This document shows positions 16,450 through 24,126 of a stretch of 39,396 bases of DNA, in pieces. The position numbers were made by a program, and so were the translations under genes. The stretch comes from a virus: positions 1 to 39,396 of the IMG/VR virus record IMGVR_UViG_3300044638_000502; one strand, 5' to 3'. Positions within the stretch are counted from its first letter, which is position 1; the number at the start of each line of letters is the position of its first letter. Under the pieces are notes generated by a model that did no database searches, was not told where the DNA came from, and worked only from the letters and a program-made list of their open reading frames with translations.

Positions 16450-18057
16450 ATGCCAACCGCAACAACAAATTCATTAAAGTTTTTAGCTCAAGCATTTTCA
16501 GTCGCTTCTCCTGGAGAGGCAACTGGTATCTATGCTACTAAACTTGGCTTATTCTTTAAGAGAAAAGGCGCATCTAGCGTTAAAGTATTTTTGATGGAAA
16601 TGACCGATGGTCTACCAGATAGAAACTCAATTGTTCCAGGATCTACTGTAACTCTCGAGACAGATTCTATTTCTGTATCTAACACTGGTGCTACTGAAAC
16701 TACTTTTGAATTTGATACTCCGGTTTTCTTGGATTCTTCTAAGAACTATTGCTTTGCTATTCAAACACCAAGTTCTGACTTTGGCGTCTGGGGCGCTACT
16801 CGTGGCGAACGAGATTTAATCACTGACACTATCGTTAATAGTAATCCGCTTACAGAAAAAGCATTTTATTCAGAAACAGACTCTACTTACTCAGAACTTG
16901 TCAATCAAGATATTAAGTTCGTATTGTATCGCGCTAAGTTTAACGTAGACACTGTTGGTACAGTCACTCTTAGAAATAAAGAAAATCTAGAATATCTCGT
17001 AATTAAAGATGTAAATCGTGTACAAAGTTTAATGCCTTATAGCTCTGACTCGGTTGGCGCGTTTGGCGAAACATATTCAGAAAAAGGTAAGTTCGTTTCG
17101 ATGTATAGATTCGAAGATTCTACTAGCGAAAAATACGTACTGTTAGTAGATACTGTTGCGGGTCAAACATTTACTGCGAATGATCAAATTCAAATCTATC
17201 GTCAAATGATTGTAAATGGTACAACTAAAACTGTAAGACTACTAAATGGTACAGTAGAATCAATTAAGAACTACGAGTATCATTCTATCATTCCTAGATT
17301 AAATGTTGATAAAAAGCCAACTAGCGAACTAACTCTAAAAATGAGTGGTACTTTCTTAGAAGGCTCTAATTTCTCAGAAGATCCTAACTACTTCAATATT
17401 TCTGATTCTGAAGAAAAAACATTCGCAGATAAATCTAGATACTTGCTAAGTTATAGCAACGAAGCCAATGGAAGTATCCTGGCTGGTAATTCTTCCTTAC
17501 AAGTTCAAGCTGTACTAAATGCTACGAATGAATATGTCGCTCCAATTATTCGACTTGACGGTTCGCAGATGTTACTCGTTACAAATAGAGTAAACGCTAA
17601 TACAACAAACGAAACAACTCGCGAAGGTGCTGCTGATGCGAAATATGTTTCTCGCGTTATCGGACTAGCTGATGGTCAAGACGCAGAAGATATTAAAGTT
17701 TATGTTGATGCATACAAACCTAAGAACACTGGTGTTGTAGTTTACGGTAAGTTCCAAGCAGCCGAAGATTTTAGAGATTTTGATAGTCTTCCTTGGATCG
17801 AACTAACTCAAGTGACGCCAGCAGGTGTTTATTCAGATCCTAAGAATCTAAATGACTTCCGCGAGTTTGAATTCGAAATTCCTGCTAACTACAAGAACAA
17901 CGAAGGATACTTTGCTTACAGCGCAACTGCTCCCGAGACAGGTGACTTCGTTCGCTTCAAGAAATACAGCATTAAAATTGTATTGACAGCAGATTCAGGT
18001 TATGAATATAACCCACCTAGAATTACTGACCTACGAGTTATCGCGCTGCAAAAATGA
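16450..18057 (+). CDS. Virion structural protein, unknown baseplate/tail component
   Basis: This 535-residue protein has no Thr-repeat character. The N-terminal ~165 residues form a beta-sandwich-like region (LKFLAQAFSVASPGEATGIY, GLFFKRKGASSVKVFLMEMTDG, FDTPVFLDSSKNYCFAIQTP) that resembles carbohydrate-binding-like sandwiches found in virion proteins. The rest is beta-rich with ISDSEEKTFADKSRYLLSYSN and a C-terminal FKKYSIKIVLTADSGYEYNP. GGAG at 16440-16443 serves as ribosome-binding site. The stop overlaps the next gene by four bases (ATGA). It sits between the DUF4815 protein and the fibre genes, so a gp10-like peripheral baseplate role is plausible but unproven. Confidence 0.72.
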   Translation: MPTATTNSLKFLAQAFSVASPGEATGIYATKLGLFFKRKGASSVKVFLMEMTDGLPDRNSIVPGSTVTLETDSISVSNTGATETTFEFDTPVFLDSSKNYCFAIQTPSSDFGVWGATRGERDLITDTIVNSNPLTEKAFYSETDSTYSELVNQDIKFVLYRAKFNVDTVGTVTLRNKENLEYLVIKDVNRVQSLMPYSSDSVGAFGETYSEKGKFVSMYRFEDSTSEKYVLLVDTVAGQTFTANDQIQIYRQMIVNGTTKTVRLLNGTVESIKNYEYHSIIPRLNVDKKPTSELTLKMSGTFLEGSNFSEDPNYFNISDSEEKTFADKSRYLLSYSNEANGSILAGNSSLQVQAVLNATNEYVAPIIRLDGSQMLLVTNRVNANTTNETTREGAADAKYVSRVIGLADGQDAEDIKVYVDAYKPKNTGVVVYGKFQAAEDFRDFDSLPWIELTQVTPAGVYSDPKNLNDFREFEFEIPANYKNNEGYFAYSATAPETGDFVRFKKYSIKIVLTADSGYEYNPPRITDLRVIALQK

Positions 18058-18272
18058 CGAATTATTTGAAAATTGAAGATGCTCCAGATTTAGTAAAAGA
18101 TACGAATTCTGGAGCAGTACTAAATACTAATGTACAAGCGTTAGAAGCATATCGCAAAAGACGCGAAAAGTTTAGTAAGGTCGATGAGTTAGAAAACAAA
18201 GTTGTTTCATTAGAACAAAACATAAATGAGTTAAAATCGCTAATCATAGCGGTTCTGGCGGAGAGAAAATAA
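18054..18272 (+). CDS. Small coiled-coil protein preceding a fibre gene
   Basis: The protein has 72 residues. The first ~40 residues are polar (MTNYLKIEDAPDLVKDTNSG...ALEAYRKRREKF). Residues 42-68 form a heptad-like coiled coil (VDELENKVVSLEQNINELKS). It overlaps the upstream gene by four bases and abuts the fibre gene at 18273, so it is probably co-expressed with it. Similar small coiled-coil genes occur at 23903 and 29785. It may be a trimerisation or attachment adaptor, or a fibre chaperone; that is inference from context only. Confidence 0.75.
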   Translation: MTNYLKIEDAPDLVKDTNSGAVLNTNVQALEAYRKRREKFSKVDELENKVVSLEQNINELKSLIIAVLAERK

Positions 18273-20000
18273 ATGGCAATTACATTCGCAAACGTCGCGA
18301 ACACAGATACCTTTTCGACTTGGTTGACAAGAACCAACCAAATGGCGAATGCGTTTGTGCAGGTCGTTACGGTAGAATCAAATACTGCTTCTGGTAACGC
18401 AGCGGTCAGTGGCTACTTTGTGGCTAACGGTTTCGTCGGAAACAACATTACTGTGACTGGTTCAGCTGGCGGAAACTTAACTGTTTCTTCTGCTAACTTA
18501 GTAATCGCTAGTAATTCAAAATTATCTGCTGTCGGTTCGCTTGCTGTTAAAGGCACAATGACTATTGACGCGCTAAGTAGCGTCAACACTGGTACAGCTG
18601 CGAACGCAACTCACTATCTTTTGGCTGCTAACAGCGCCAACGGTAGTAGCTGGTACTATGCAGCTGTTCCAACTTCCTTTTCAGGAAACTCTAACTTTGA
18701 CTCAGGAACTTTGTTTGTTGATTCAGTAAACAACAGAGTCGGTGTAAACAATACAACTCCTGATGCTGCTTTGACTGTAACTGGTACTGCTAATATTTCT
18801 GGTAACGTTGCTATTGGTGGCGGTCTAATAACCAGCACAAATAACGCTTTCCAAGCTAACGCTACATTCTCTGATAGAATTACCGTATCTAATTTTGCTA
18901 CATTCTCAAATAGCATCACAGTTACAAATACCGCAACTTTCTCAAATACAATTACTGTTTCTGGTAATGTCGCATTTGGTACTACTAGAATTACAGCTAA
19001 TGGCGGTGTCGGTACAGCTGGACAAGTTCTAACTTCTGGCGCAGGAACTGGAAATGTGTATTGGTCTAGCGCAGCTGCTGGTACTATAACAAACATTGCT
19101 TCTGGCGACGGTTTAACTGGCGGACCAATTACTTCAACTGGTACTTTATCAGTTCTAGCAGGCTCTGGTATTATTGCTAACTCTAGTGGTTTGTTTGTAA
19201 ATGCGACTGCTATTGCAGTTGGTACTTTACCAATCACTCGTGGTGGTACGGGAACTTCTACTGCAACTGGTACTGGTTCAGTAGTTCTTTCTGCTTCTCC
19301 AACCTTTACTGGTACGATTAATGCACAGATTTTAAACATCGGTAACACTAGCATATCGGGTAATTTAAGCGTCGATGGTTTTGCTAATATTATTTCTACT
19401 GCAAACGTCGGTGGTGCTGTAAATCTACGAAGCACCCTTGCTGTAAATGGCGCAGTAACAATTGTTAATACAATGGCTGTCGGTAATACCACGCTAACAG
19501 GCACGCTAAGTGTTTCTGGAAACGTCGCGACTGGCAATGTTGTTACAACTGGTAATAATACTACAACTGGAAACACAACTATTTCTGGTACATTAAATGT
19601 AGCGAACGGAATTGTTCTTTCAACGAATGCAGTGGCTCTTGGTATTGAACAGTCGCTAACTCTTGCTCTTTCTGATGAAACTACTACCATTACTACTGGT
19701 ACAGCGAAAATAACATTCCGCGCTCCATTTGCTTGGACTCTGACTAGAATTCCTCGTGCTTCTTTAGCAACTGCTTCTGTTTCTGGAAATCCAACAGTTG
19801 ATATTAATGTAAACGGTTCTACTATCTTAAGTACAAAATTAACGATCGACGAAAACGAAAAAACAAGCACAACTGCTGGTACTGCTGCAGTTCTATCATC
19901 AACCAGTATTGCTGATGACGACGAAATTACTATGGATATCGACGTGGCTGGTGGTGGCGCGAAGGGACTAAAAGTAACACTATACTACAAGCGAGCCTAA
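18273..20000 (+). CDS. Tail fibre protein with conserved C-terminal tip domain
   Basis: This is a 575-residue fibre. The N-terminus (ITFANVANTDTFSTWLTRTN) is the attachment segment common to fibres of T4-like marine phages. The shaft is Gly/Ala/Thr/Asn-rich and repetitive (NTATFSNTITVSGNVAFG, TGNVVTTGNNTTTGNTTISG), with an NFDSGTLFVDSVNNRVGVNN unit related to the shaft of the S74 fibre at 25331. Residues ~461-575 form a beta domain (ITFRAPFAWTLTRIPRASLA, STKLTIDENEKTSTTAG, DDEITMDIDVAGGGAKGLKV) that recurs as a tip in many phage fibres and probably contacts the host surface. It has a strong GGCGGAGAG ribosome-binding site within the end of the preceding gene. Confidence 0.85.
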   Translation: MAITFANVANTDTFSTWLTRTNQMANAFVQVVTVESNTASGNAAVSGYFVANGFVGNNITVTGSAGGNLTVSSANLVIASNSKLSAVGSLAVKGTMTIDALSSVNTGTAANATHYLLAANSANGSSWYYAAVPTSFSGNSNFDSGTLFVDSVNNRVGVNNTTPDAALTVTGTANISGNVAIGGGLITSTNNAFQANATFSDRITVSNFATFSNSITVTNTATFSNTITVSGNVAFGTTRITANGGVGTAGQVLTSGAGTGNVYWSSAAAGTITNIASGDGLTGGPITSTGTLSVLAGSGIIANSSGLFVNATAIAVGTLPITRGGTGTSTATGTGSVVLSASPTFTGTINAQILNIGNTSISGNLSVDGFANIISTANVGGAVNLRSTLAVNGAVTIVNTMAVGNTTLTGTLSVSGNVATGNVVTTGNNTTTGNTTISGTLNVANGIVLSTNAVALGIEQSLTLALSDETTTITTGTAKITFRAPFAWTLTRIPRASLATASVSGNPTVDINVNGSTILSTKLTIDENEKTSTTAGTAAVLSSTSIADDDEITMDIDVAGGGAKGLKVTLYYKRA

Positions 20001-20001
20001 T

Positions 20002-21564
20002 ATGGGCGGGTTTTTGTTAAATTCTTATATTGTTAGACAAACGACGGGCGGAACCTCGCGTTCAACATCAACAGCATTTAACACTACGTATGTGACTTTT
20101 TATGTTACTGGATATGATACTAATTTTGAAACACAAAAATCAACTGATACAAGCCAGCTAACATCTAAATCTACAGATACTACAACAGTTTACAATACTG
20201 TTTATACTACTGTATTTGAAACTTCTAATGAAGTTTCTACTACCACAAAATACAATACGACCATTACTACAACGTTCTTTGATGGCGAACAGGAAGTTAC
20301 AGAAGTCTACGAAATACCAACAAGTAGAAGTACATTAACAGGAACAGCTCGCGACACTAATACAACAGTATTGACAACATATGCAACAACCACTGTATTC
20401 AATACCAATACTGCTTATCTTACTTCTCTTGCTACGACGCCATCTACTAACAGAGTAACTACAACTTCCGCAGCGACTAGTACCTCTAACGCAACTGGAA
20501 CCTCAAGATCAACAACATCAGCTTTTGATACAACGACTACGTATTTAACGCTATACGCTACTGTATTTGGTACCTCTAATGAAGTTTCTACGACAACCGT
20601 TTATCTTACAGAAATAACAACTACAGTATCTGGCGAACCAGTCGATGTTCCCAAAGAAGTAAGTAGAAGTACATTAACTGGTACAGCTCGCAGTACAGAT
20701 ACAACAATATTAACAACATATGCGACGACTACTGCATATGGTACAACCACAACATACGTAATTGGTGGGGATACTCAAACTATATTTGAAACATCTGAAC
20801 AAATCTTCACTACGATTAAGGGAGACCAGTCGTTCTTAAGAAACAGTATCTACGAAACTGCTAGAACAACTGCGTCTGGTGTAGTAACTTCTAGAACAAC
20901 TGATACTTCTATTTTTACTGATACTTCTAAAAATACTTCTTTTGTTACCGCCACTGTATTCGCGTCTGTCTATGACACTAGCAAAATTACATCTACGTCC
21001 ACTTCAAAAGCAACTGGAACTTCAAAAGAAACAACAACAGTCTTTGATACGACCACGGTGTTTAATACAACAACTACGTATGGTACGACAACAACATTCG
21101 GCACTGTTTTATTTAATACTACCACCAAATATGATACAGAAGTATTTACAGAAACTTTTGATGACGAAAACAAAAAGTTTGTACTAACATCTACAGCTTT
21201 TGAAACAAGCAAATTAACTGAAACTGGAACAATTACTGTTAGAGCAACAAACACATCAAAATCTACTGATACCTCTAAATCAACTGCATATAGTACCTCT
21301 ACGGTGTTTGTTTCTGTTTATGAAACGGCTGGATCGACCTCTAAGTCTACTTCTAAAACGACCGCGACCACGACGTCGTTTAATACTTTTTATGGTACAA
21401 CTACTAAATATGACACGTTATTCGCTACTGGCGCGTCAGTATCAAAATCCACGACTGCGGCGACCTCTAGATCTACTGATACATCATTTATGACTATCGT
21501 TGGAACAATTGTTACAACAGAAATTGATGGTGACACACAACAATATACTAGCGAACTTCAATAA
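20002..21564 (+). CDS. Stand-alone Thr/Ser-rich repeat protein
   Basis: This 520-residue protein is built almost entirely from the same repeat type as the gp7-type extension (AFDTTTTYLTLYATVFGTSN, TSKSTSKTTATTTSF). After a short N-terminus (MGGFLLNSYIVRQTTGGTSR) the repeats run to the end. They are broken by short acidic hairpin-like islands (FFDGEQEVTEVYEIPTSRST, GEPVDVPKEVSRST, FDDENKKFVL) and by an IFETSEQIFTTIKGDQSFLR island shared with the giant protein. It starts one base after the preceding fibre's stop, with only a weak ribosome-binding site, suggesting coupling. It is likely a fibrous virion protein that co-assembles with, or parallels, the gp7 extension. No enzymatic motif is seen. 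Confidence 0.8.
   Translation: MGGFLLNSYIVRQTTGGTSRSTSTAFNTTYVTFYVTGYDTNFETQKSTDTSQLTSKSTDTTTVYNTVYTTVFETSNEVSTTTKYNTTITTTFFDGEQEVTEVYEIPTSRSTLTGTARDTNTTVLTTYATTTVFNTNTAYLTSLATTPSTNRVTTTSAATSTSNATGTSRSTTSAFDTTTTYLTLYATVFGTSNEVSTTTVYLTEITTTVSGEPVDVPKEVSRSTLTGTARSTDTTILTTYATTTAYGTTTTYVIGGDTQTIFETSEQIFTTIKGDQSFLRNSIYETARTTASGVVTSRTTDTSIFTDTSKNTSFVTATVFASVYDTSKITSTSTSKATGTSKETTTVFDTTTVFNTTTTYGTTTTFGTVLFNTTTKYDTEVFTETFDDENKKFVLTSTAFETSKLTETGTITVRATNTSKSTDTSKSTAYSTSTVFVSVYETAGSTSKSTSKTTATTTSFNTFYGTTTKYDTLFATGASVSKSTTAATSRSTDTSFMTIVGTIVTTEIDGDTQQYTSELQ
20770..20875 (+). repeat. Copy of the FETSE...FLRNSIY island shared with 7384-7490
   Basis: This segment encodes TQTIFETSEQIFTTIKGDQ followed by SFLRNSIYETARTT. 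The giant gene at about 7384-7490 encodes the matching TQTIFETSEEIYTTLKGDP and QFLRNSIYNTARTT. DNA identity is visibly high (for example ACTATATTTGAAACATC in both), well above the surrounding repeats, implying gene-to-gene copying or strong conservation. Confidence 0.88.
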
Positions 21565-21573
21565 GGCTATCTT

Positions 21574-21900
21574 ATGGCAACTAAACTAAATCTATTCATC
21601 GACCAAGGAACCGACTTCTCGACAACGATTGAAGTCGCAGATGATGCTGGTGTTCCAATTAATCTATCGACATTTACTGGTCGTTCGCAGATGCGCAAAC
21701 ACTATACGTCAACTACGTTTAATTCGTTTACTGTTACTGGTGATGCCAATGGTGTAATTACTGTTTCTATGAATGCTGCTACAAGCGCGAACATTACTGG
21801 CGGTAGATATGTTTGGGATTTAGAACTTGTTTCTTCTGGAAACGTGGTCTCAAGAATCGTAGAAGGTATTGTTACTATTAACCCTGAAGTTACGAGATAA
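21574..21900 (+). CDS. Small Ig-like/BppU-like virion protein
   Basis: This is a 108-residue all-beta protein (MATKLNLFIDQGTDFSTTIE, INLSTFTGRSQMRKHYTSTT, GRYVWDLELVSSGNVVSRIV, EGIVTINPEVTR). The pattern FxxxxGTDFxxxixxxdxxg...lxGxxxxxqiR...G.Y.Wdl is found in many T4-like marine phages and resembles the N-terminal domain of baseplate upper protein-like proteins. It is probably a small structural or fibre-attachment component encoded beside fibres. CTAT CTT before the ATG gives no strong ribosome-binding site. The family recognition is from memory of similar sequences; the exact role is unknown. Confidence 0.75.
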   Translation: MATKLNLFIDQGTDFSTTIEVADDAGVPINLSTFTGRSQMRKHYTSTTFNSFTVTGDANGVITVSMNAATSANITGGRYVWDLELVSSGNVVSRIVEGIVTINPEVTR

Positions 21901-21906
21901 CTAAAT

Positions 21907-22167
21907 ATGGTTACGGTAGTGAAATCCAACAATCGAAATGCTCTTAGTCTAAAAGTTGTTGCATCTGGTGGCTCAATTACGCCATCTACACAGGCTGGTG
22001 CTGTTACTGTTACTTCTGCTGCGGGTGTTACTGCAGCAGTTACACGATTAGATTCATTGGTTGATGTGGTGGAATCAACCCCTGCGAACAATTCCACATT
22101 AGTTTATTATTCTGCCAACGACACTTATGTTGTCGAACAATTAAACTTAGACGGAGGTTCATTCTAA
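21907..22167 (+). CDS. Small virion-associated protein ending in LDGGSF
   Basis: This 86-residue protein is Val/Thr/Ala-rich in its N-terminal half and has SLVDVVESTPANNSTLVYYS near the C-terminus, ending LNLDGGSF. The next gene's fibre protein ends in the near-identical DLDGGTF. This shared terminal peptide, after a 'value shown' type sequence (VYYSANDTYVVEQ against VLQSNGTSVVYA), suggests a common C-terminal module. The GACGGAGG encoding DGG also provides the ribosome-binding site for the gene at 22169. No strong ribosome-binding site precedes its own ATG. Function unknown; likely tail/fibre associated. Confidence 0.7.
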   Translation: MVTVVKSNNRNALSLKVVASGGSITPSTQAGAVTVTSAAGVTAAVTRLDSLVDVVESTPANNSTLVYYSANDTYVVEQLNLDGGSF

Positions 22168-22168
22168 A

Positions 22169-23884
22169 ATGGCCAATAAAATTCAAATCAAACGTAGTAC
22201 CACCAACGCAGCACCTACTGGTCTTGCGAATGGTGAATTAGCGTATACCTCGAATGGCGAGATACTATTCTTAGGTCACCCAGATGGGTCGACTGGTAGT
22301 ATCGCAATCGGTGGTAAACGCGCTCCTGGTACATTAACCGCTAACCAAGCCCTTGTCGCTAACTCTACACTAGGTATTGACAAAGTAATCGTCGCTAACC
22401 TAGTTCCAAATCAAATCTATGCCAACGGTGCAATCGGTTCCAACGGACAAGTTCTTGTTTCTGGCGCTGCTGGTAACGTATACTGGGTGACTCCATCAGA
22501 AGGTGTGTCTTATGACCTACTTGCTGTTGCCAATACTGAAGCTAACAAAGGTATTCTACAATTAGACGCATCTGTTGGCGCAAACGATGATGTATTCTTT
22601 ATCGGTGCTGGTGGTGTTACTGTTTCTTCTAACTCTACCGCAATTTTAATCACTGGACAACAGGGCGACATTACTGAAGTTGTTGCTGGAAACGGTTTAA
22701 CTGATGGTGGTACTTCTGGTAGCGTAACACTCAATGTTGGTGCTGGTAACGGTATTGATGTCGCTGCTGATGCTGTTGCTGTTAAAGCTAATAACGGTAT
22801 TATCGCTAACTCTAGCGGTGTATTCGCTGATGCTGCCAATGGTATCTCGGTAGACGCTTCTGGTATTAACGTTCTTCGCGGTGACGGTACTCTTACTGTA
22901 AACGCAACTGGTGTTTATGTTAATACTGCAAATCTATCTGTTGCTACTTCTCAGCTATCTGGTGATGTTGCTCTAGGTACACAAACTTCTGGTAACTATG
23001 TTGCTACTATTTCAGCTGGTGCTGGTATTTCTGGATCAGGTTCTTCAGAAGGCAGTGCTGTAACAATCGCTGTCGTAGCAAATAATGGTATTATCTCTAA
23101 TACAAGTGGTGTATTCGCTGATGCTGCTAACGGTATTTCGGTTGATGCTTCTGGTATTAATGTAACAGCTGGTGACGGTCTTGTTGCTAACGCAACTGGC
23201 GTTCACGTTGTTGCTGCCAACGGTATTTCTGTTTCAGCTGATGCGGTCGGTGTAACAACTGGTTCAACTCTAACTGTAAACACCTCTGGTATTCACGTCA
23301 ACAGTTCGCTTTCGATTACTGACCTAACACTATCTGGTAATCTTGATATCAATGGCACACTAACCACAGTTGATACTACTAACCTATCTGTAACTGATAG
23401 CATTATCTCGTTGGCTCGTAGCAATGCGGTAGATACACTTGATATTGGTTTCTATGGTACATTCAATGACGGCGCAACCAAATATTCTGGTCTGTTCCGC
23501 GATGCTTCTGATGGTGTCTTTAAGCTGTTCTCTGGTCAAATTCCAGAACCAACGACGACCGTTGATACTGCGAACGTAAACTTTGCTTTCGCGACACTAC
23601 GATCGTTCTTAAATACTGGCGCATTGATTGCTAACTCAAGTGTTGTAAACATTACTGCTAACTCGACTGTTTCGGTTGCATTAACTGCTAACACTTTGAG
23701 CTTGACAACTGCTCTACCAGCAACTTCTGGTGGTACAGGAACTGGAACTTATGCTCTCGGCGACTTGCTAGTTGGTGGTGCAGGTAATACGCTATCAAAA
23801 CTAACAGTTGGTGCAGACGGCAAGGTTCTACAATCTAATGGTACTTCTGTAGTCTATGCTGATCTAGATGGCGGTACGTTCTAA
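22169..23884 (+). CDS. Tail fibre protein with Mtd-like N-terminus
   Basis: This is a 571-residue protein. Residues 1-50 (IQIKRSTTNAAPTGLANGEL, AYTSNGEILFLGHPDGS) match the N-terminal domain found in phage fibre and major-tropism-determinant-like proteins. The shaft contains duplicated units (NGIIANSSGVFADAANGISV and NGIISNTSGVFADAANGISV, 97 residues apart), a regular beta-prism or beta-helix type. The C-terminal part has SLARSNAVDTLDIGFYGTFN, GLFRDASDGVFKLF and ends GKVLQSNGTSVVYADLDGGT F. It probably forms a trimeric fibre. Its ribosome-binding site lies within the last codons of the preceding gene. Confidence 0.83.
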   Translation: MANKIQIKRSTTNAAPTGLANGELAYTSNGEILFLGHPDGSTGSIAIGGKRAPGTLTANQALVANSTLGIDKVIVANLVPNQIYANGAIGSNGQVLVSGAAGNVYWVTPSEGVSYDLLAVANTEANKGILQLDASVGANDDVFFIGAGGVTVSSNSTAILITGQQGDITEVVAGNGLTDGGTSGSVTLNVGAGNGIDVAADAVAVKANNGIIANSSGVFADAANGISVDASGINVLRGDGTLTVNATGVYVNTANLSVATSQLSGDVALGTQTSGNYVATISAGAGISGSGSSEGSAVTIAVVANNGIISNTSGVFADAANGISVDASGINVTAGDGLVANATGVHVVAANGISVSADAVGVTTGSTLTVNTSGIHVNSSLSITDLTLSGNLDINGTLTTVDTTNLSVTDSIISLARSNAVDTLDIGFYGTFNDGATKYSGLFRDASDGVFKLFSGQIPEPTTTVDTANVNFAFATLRSFLNTGALIANSSVVNITANSTVSVALTANTLSLTTALPATSGGTGTGTYALGDLLVGGAGNTLSKLTVGADGKVLQSNGTSVVYADLDGGTF

Positions 23885-23902
23885 AATTAAATAGGAGTTA
23901 TT

Positions 23903-24079
23903 ATGAGTGAAGCTGTATTTGTAAATGTGTATATTGAGAATATTAAACAGGCTCTTTTTGATGAGATTTCAAAACATCTAATCACTAAGAGCCAGCTCGA
24001 TCTAATGTCAAAACAATTAGAGGAAGCAACTGCGAAGCTACAAAAGCTGGAAGCTAAGAATAAGAAAATCGCAGAATAA
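23903..24079 (+). CDS. Small coiled-coil protein
   Basis: This 58-residue gene starts MSEAVFVNVYIENIKQALFD and ends in a helical, heptad-like stretch (LMSKQLEEATAKLQKLEAKN) and KKIAE. A good ribosome-binding site (TAGGAG) lies 7 bases before the ATG. It is the last gene before the intrinsic terminator at 24083-24109, so it closes the transcription unit of the fibre at 22169. Like the small genes at 18054 and 29785 it couples a short head to a coiled coil. A helper or adaptor for fibre assembly is possible. No close family recognised. Confidence 0.8.
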   Translation: MSEAVFVNVYIENIKQALFDEISKHLITKSQLDLMSKQLEEATAKLQKLEAKNKKIAE

Positions 24080-24082
24080 CTT

Positions 24083-24109
24083 AAAGCCCACTTCGGTGGG
24101 CTTTCTTTT
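24083..24109 (+). terminator. Intrinsic terminator with UUCG tetraloop
   Basis: A perfect 9-bp stem AAAGCCCAC / GTGGGCTTT (24083-24091 and 24096-24104) closes on a TTCG tetraloop and is followed by CTTTT. It lies directly after the coiled-coil gene and before the promoter-like TATAAATA at 24114, marking a transcription-unit boundary within the fibre region. This is the strongest terminator visible in the window. Confidence 0.95.
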
Positions 24110-24113
24110 AGAG

Positions 24114-24121
24114 TATAAATA
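24114..24121 (+). promoter_or_regulatory. T4-type late promoter, exact TATAAATA
   Basis: This is an exact match to the T4 late -10 consensus, located five bases past the terminator T-tract and six bases before the ATG of the C1q-type fibre gene. With T4 spacing, transcription would begin at or next to that ATG, leaving little or no leader. Context (just after a terminator) strongly supports it as a real promoter. Confidence 0.75.
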
Positions 24122-24126
24122 AATGT

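Noticed and set aside
16445-16452. TATAAATG as a late promoter
   Set aside because: It overlaps the start codon of the gene at 16450 and is explained by the AT-rich spacer after the GGAG ribosome-binding site.
18119-18126. ACTAAATA as a promoter for the fibre at 18273
   Set aside because: It is inside the coding sequence of the small coiled-coil gene, 147 bases upstream, with no supporting context. It is kept as evidence of chance occurrence.
18656-19870. A 404-codon open frame on the minus strand
   Set aside because: It lies entirely opposite a clear fibre gene, has no ribosome-binding site or neighbours on that strand, and its Val/Pro/Ala composition is the mirror of Thr/Asn/Gly-rich codons.
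21900-21907. ACTAAATA before the gene at 21907 as a late promoter
   Set aside because: It overlaps the ATG, so transcription would start inside the gene; likely chance.
22169-23884. Diversity-generating retroelement linked to the Mtd-like fibre
   Set aside because: Only the N-terminal attachment domain resembles Mtd. There is no C-type lectin variable region, template repeat or reverse transcriptase in the window.
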